From assembly GCA_020636695.1 (NCBI GenBank), contig JACJXJ010000013.1:1-36370 (forward strand): a DNA stretch of 36,370 nt, given 5' to 3'. Shown here piece by piece: positions 34,480 to 36,370 of the stretch. Within the stretch, counting starts at the first letter, position 1. The number at the start of each line of letters is the position of its first letter. The notes beneath the pieces are model-generated. The model did no database searches and was not told the DNA's origin. It saw only the letters and a program-made list of their open reading frames with translations. Made by a program: the position numbers and the translations under genes. This DNA comes from Prevotellaceae bacterium (GTDB taxonomy: Bacteria > Bacteroidota > Bacteroidia > Bacteroidales > Paludibacteraceae).

Positions 34480-36015
34480 TTAATGTTTGTGTGTATAATT
34501 TGATTGCTCGAAAGCCTTATTTAAATCATCTAATGCATCCATTGGGTTTGTTAATGGCATTTCTGTAGTATATAAGGAGTACTCCAGTAGTCCAGCTTTC
34601 TTGGTGTTGGTTAGATTTGGAAGCTTGCCTCTATTCGTCGTTTTAACGTGTTTCCCTGTATGATCAATAATAATTAATTTGGGTAAAAATACCCCCTTGC
34701 GACCAATAAATTCATCCATAATTTGAACTCCTTTTTCGAATTCAGAAAGTGTCGATCTGCCTAGAGCTTCATATTTATTTAATTCTTTAGCATCCCATGT
34801 GTTGACATTTGCAAAACTGTCAGAAATTGTGTCGTCTATTTTGCGTTGGGTATTTAGTGTGTCATGGCCAGAAGGCATTAATAGAACTTTACCTCCTCCG
34901 CCTTCAATGTTGGCGGCGTATTTAGGTACGGTGATTCCAGAAAGCCAACCTTGGAGATGTTTCATGTATATTTTCCCTATTTGGATGGGCTCAATAAAAT
35001 GAACAATCCCTTTTTCTTTGTGGCATTGTAATAAGTAATAGGGATGTATGCCTATCCAAAACATTCTTCTGAAGGTTTCGGCAAGTGTTTTAAAGTTGTT
35101 GTTGACATGATTAAGAAATACGGTTTGATTACGTATCGTAAATCCACGCATTCTGATTTTTTTGATTGCATCAGCTAAATCTTGTGTAATTTCTTGATAA
35201 TGATTGACGTGTGTCATGAAGTAGACGTATTTTTCAACACCTTCTGAATATTTATTAGCAGAGGTTTGAATTAAGTCTAACAAATCATCTGTGATGGCCA
35301 TTGGTAACACTACAGGTACGCGAGTTGCAATTCGAATAGAACGCAAATGCTTAATTTTGCTAAGTTCTTCGAGAATATATTGCAAGCGATGTTTGCTAAT
35401 CATGAGCGCATCTCCTCCAGTTACTAATACTTCATTTATATTGGGATTGTGTGAGATATAGAATAGACCTTTATCTATTTCAATGCTATTTACATCTACT
35501 GAACCATCAAGTGATTTCGCACGCTGGCAGTGTACGCAGTATGATGCACAACTTGTATTTTCGGCGACAAATAGGGCTACTCTGTTTGGATAGCGTTGGT
35601 ATGCAGCCCCAAAACTTCTAGTGCCCTCGCTCATGGCTCCTTCTAGGCCTGTGTTGGGGAATAATAAATTGGCGGGTGTGGGTACACTTTGCCAAAAAAT
35701 GGGGTCAAGTCGATTTTCTGAATTTTCACCAGGTAGCATGACTGGATGAAAAGGGTCTTCTTGCATGAGGGTAGCATAATAAGGAGTGATACGCAAAGGT
35801 TCTTTTCCCTCACTTTTTAATACGGCTAGCGTACGTTTTATTTCAGCTACTTGGTTTGGTGATAGAGGGATTACTTTTTGTAGTTGTTCTACACTTTGTA
35901 TCGCATTTTTTAATTGCCATTGGGCATCGTACCATTGCTTGTTTGTAATATCTTTCCATAATTCAATTGAAGTAAATTTTCTCGGCTCAAACAAGATTGT
36001 GTCATTTTTAATCAT
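34480..36015 (-). CDS. KamA-family radical SAM aminomutase-like protein of altered substrate
   Basis: This 511-residue protein is a lysine 2,3-aminomutase paralogue. The radical SAM motif CASYCVHC is at Cys156, 160 and 163, the GGD of the SAM region is in VLVTGGDALM (about 201), and the PLP loop is EGGGGK (Lys376). In place of the two lysine-binding Asp residues of LAM it has His332 (LQCHKEKG) and Asn369 (YAANIEGGGGK), in the same 37-residue spacing. Glutamate 2,3-aminomutase is known to carry Lys and Asn at these positions, so an acidic or other non-lysine substrate is likely. It has an extra C-terminal region (about 384-511) not typical of LAM. It lies 84 bases upstream of ablA on the same strand. 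Confidence 0.8.
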   Translation of the reverse strand: MIKNDTILFEPRKFTSIELWKDITNKQWYDAQWQLKNAIQSVEQLQKVIPLSPNQVAEIKRTLAVLKSEGKEPLRITPYYATLMQEDPFHPVMLPGENSENRLDPIFWQSVPTPANLLFPNTGLEGAMSEGTRSFGAAYQRYPNRVALFVAENTSCASYCVHCQRAKSLDGSVDVNSIEIDKGLFYISHNPNINEVLVTGGDALMISKHRLQYILEELSKIKHLRSIRIATRVPVVLPMAITDDLLDLIQTSANKYSEGVEKYVYFMTHVNHYQEITQDLADAIKKIRMRGFTIRNQTVFLNHVNNNFKTLAETFRRMFWIGIHPYYLLQCHKEKGIVHFIEPIQIGKIYMKHLQGWLSGITVPKYAANIEGGGGKVLLMPSGHDTLNTQRKIDDTISDSFANVNTWDAKELNKYEALGRSTLSEFEKGVQIMDEFIGRKGVFLPKLIIIDHTGKHVKTTNRGKLPNLTNTKKAGLLEYSLYTTEMPLTNPMDALDDLNKAFEQSNYTHKH

Positions 36016-36086
36016 TAGGCTTCTGTTTTTTTTGATGTGTTGTATTTTATGTATTTTTTAAAATGAGTGTTATTGATTTTTTAAAG

Positions 36087-36124
36087 AAGGACTATAAACA
36101 CGAATATTTGTGTTTATAGTCCTT
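36087..36124 (-). terminator. Hairpin after eno
   Basis: AAGGACTATAAACAC (36087-36101) pairs with GTGTTTATAGTCCTT (36110-36124), a perfect 15-base stem with an 8-base loop. It lies 16 bases after the eno stop. The T-run on the minus strand is weak (TTCTTTAAAA). Confidence 0.75.
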
Positions 36125-36140
36125 TGAGAAATGTGCAATC

Positions 36141-36370
36141 TTACATAGTCTTGAAGGCCTTGCCCCCAGCAAAGTGTGCCATTCCACCTAGCTCGTGTTC
36201 TATGCGCATGAGTTGATTGAATTTTTCAACACGTTCGCCACGGCAACCGCTGCCAGTTTTGATGAGACCAGTATTTAATCCTACTGTTAAGTCTGCAATA
36301 AAGCTATCAGGTGTTTCGCCGCTGCGGTGTGATACAAAGGCTCTGTAATTATTGGTTTGAGCTAATTGTA
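36141..36370 (-). CDS. eno: Enolase (3' end only)
   Basis: Translating the minus strand from the window edge gives the C-terminal 75 or so residues of enolase, with FVSHRSGETPDSFIADLTVG (including the SHRSGE substrate loop), LNTGLIKTGSGCRGERVEKF and NQLMRIEHELG. It ends at TAA 36141-36143. Enolase interconverts 2-phosphoglycerate and phosphoenolpyruvate in glycolysis. The gene continues beyond position 36370, so its start and N-terminal domain are not seen. Confidence 0.93.
   Translation of the reverse strand, partial: QLAQTNNYRAFVSHRSGETPDSFIADLTVGLNTGLIKTGSGCRGERVEKFNQLMRIEHELGGMAHFAGGKAFKTM

Overview
The window looks like a chromosomal segment of a Bacteroidota bacterium, most likely order Bacteroidales. 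The support is the gene content (DUF4270 and DUF4403 lipoproteins, DUF3316, GSCFA, the type IX secretion protein PorZ, a Bacteroidales-type glycogen synthase-like protein), several promoters of the Bacteroidetes form TAnnTTTG with an upstream TTTG, and low GC content. I cannot name a genus. Apart from one truncated gene beside a gene-free AT-rich stretch (10.1-11.3 kb), there is no phage, insertion sequence, integron or CRISPR array.

Layout. 0.1-8.7 kb (+): glycogen synthase-like protein, DUF4270 lipoprotein, a small exported protein, clpC, fabH, grpE, dnaJ, ending at a clear terminator. 8.7-12.5 kb (-): DUF4403 lipoprotein, the gene-free stretch, a short unrecognised gene and a WG-repeat protein. 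12.7 kb (-): tRNA-Ser(GCU) with its terminator. 13-16.4 kb (+): mltG, mgsA, a serA-type dehydrogenase and a XerD-type recombinase, probably one operon, converging on a shared terminator with nadE. 16.4-20.5 kb (-): a pRiA4b ORF-3-like gene, miaA, a LysE-type exporter and nadE, read from a consensus promoter at 20.55 kb. 20.6-29.7 kb (-): rdgB, porZ, two phosphoethanolamine-transferase-like membrane sulfatases, DUF3316, an S41 peptidase lipoprotein and a GSCFA protein, packed with almost no gaps. 29.9-32.2 kb (+): a TetR regulator with a promoter/operator, an ABC ATPase and an ABC permease. 32.3-36.0 kb (-): ablB, ablA and a second larger KamA-family radical SAM protein, a likely beta-amino-acid (osmolyte) locus. 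36.1 kb to the end (-): the 3' end of eno.

The most striking feature is the density of broken reading frames. clpC, fabH, porZ (twice), tetR, ablB and ablA each need a one-base correction to restore a full family protein, and the ABC ATPase has an in-frame TGA near its end. Six of these eight lesions lie between 28.88 and 33.43 kb, while the roughly 20 kb before that is clean. Lesions in housekeeping genes such as fabH and clpC suggest sequence error, but real decay is possible.

The best biological lead is the radical SAM pair at 33-36 kb. ablA and ablB predict N-epsilon-acetyl-beta-lysine synthesis. The neighbouring 511-residue paralogue keeps the iron-sulfur and PLP motifs but has His and Asn where lysine 2,3-aminomutase has its two lysine-binding Asp residues, so it probably acts on a different amino acid. 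A second lead is the apparent co-transcription of porZ with two LPS-modifying-type enzymes.
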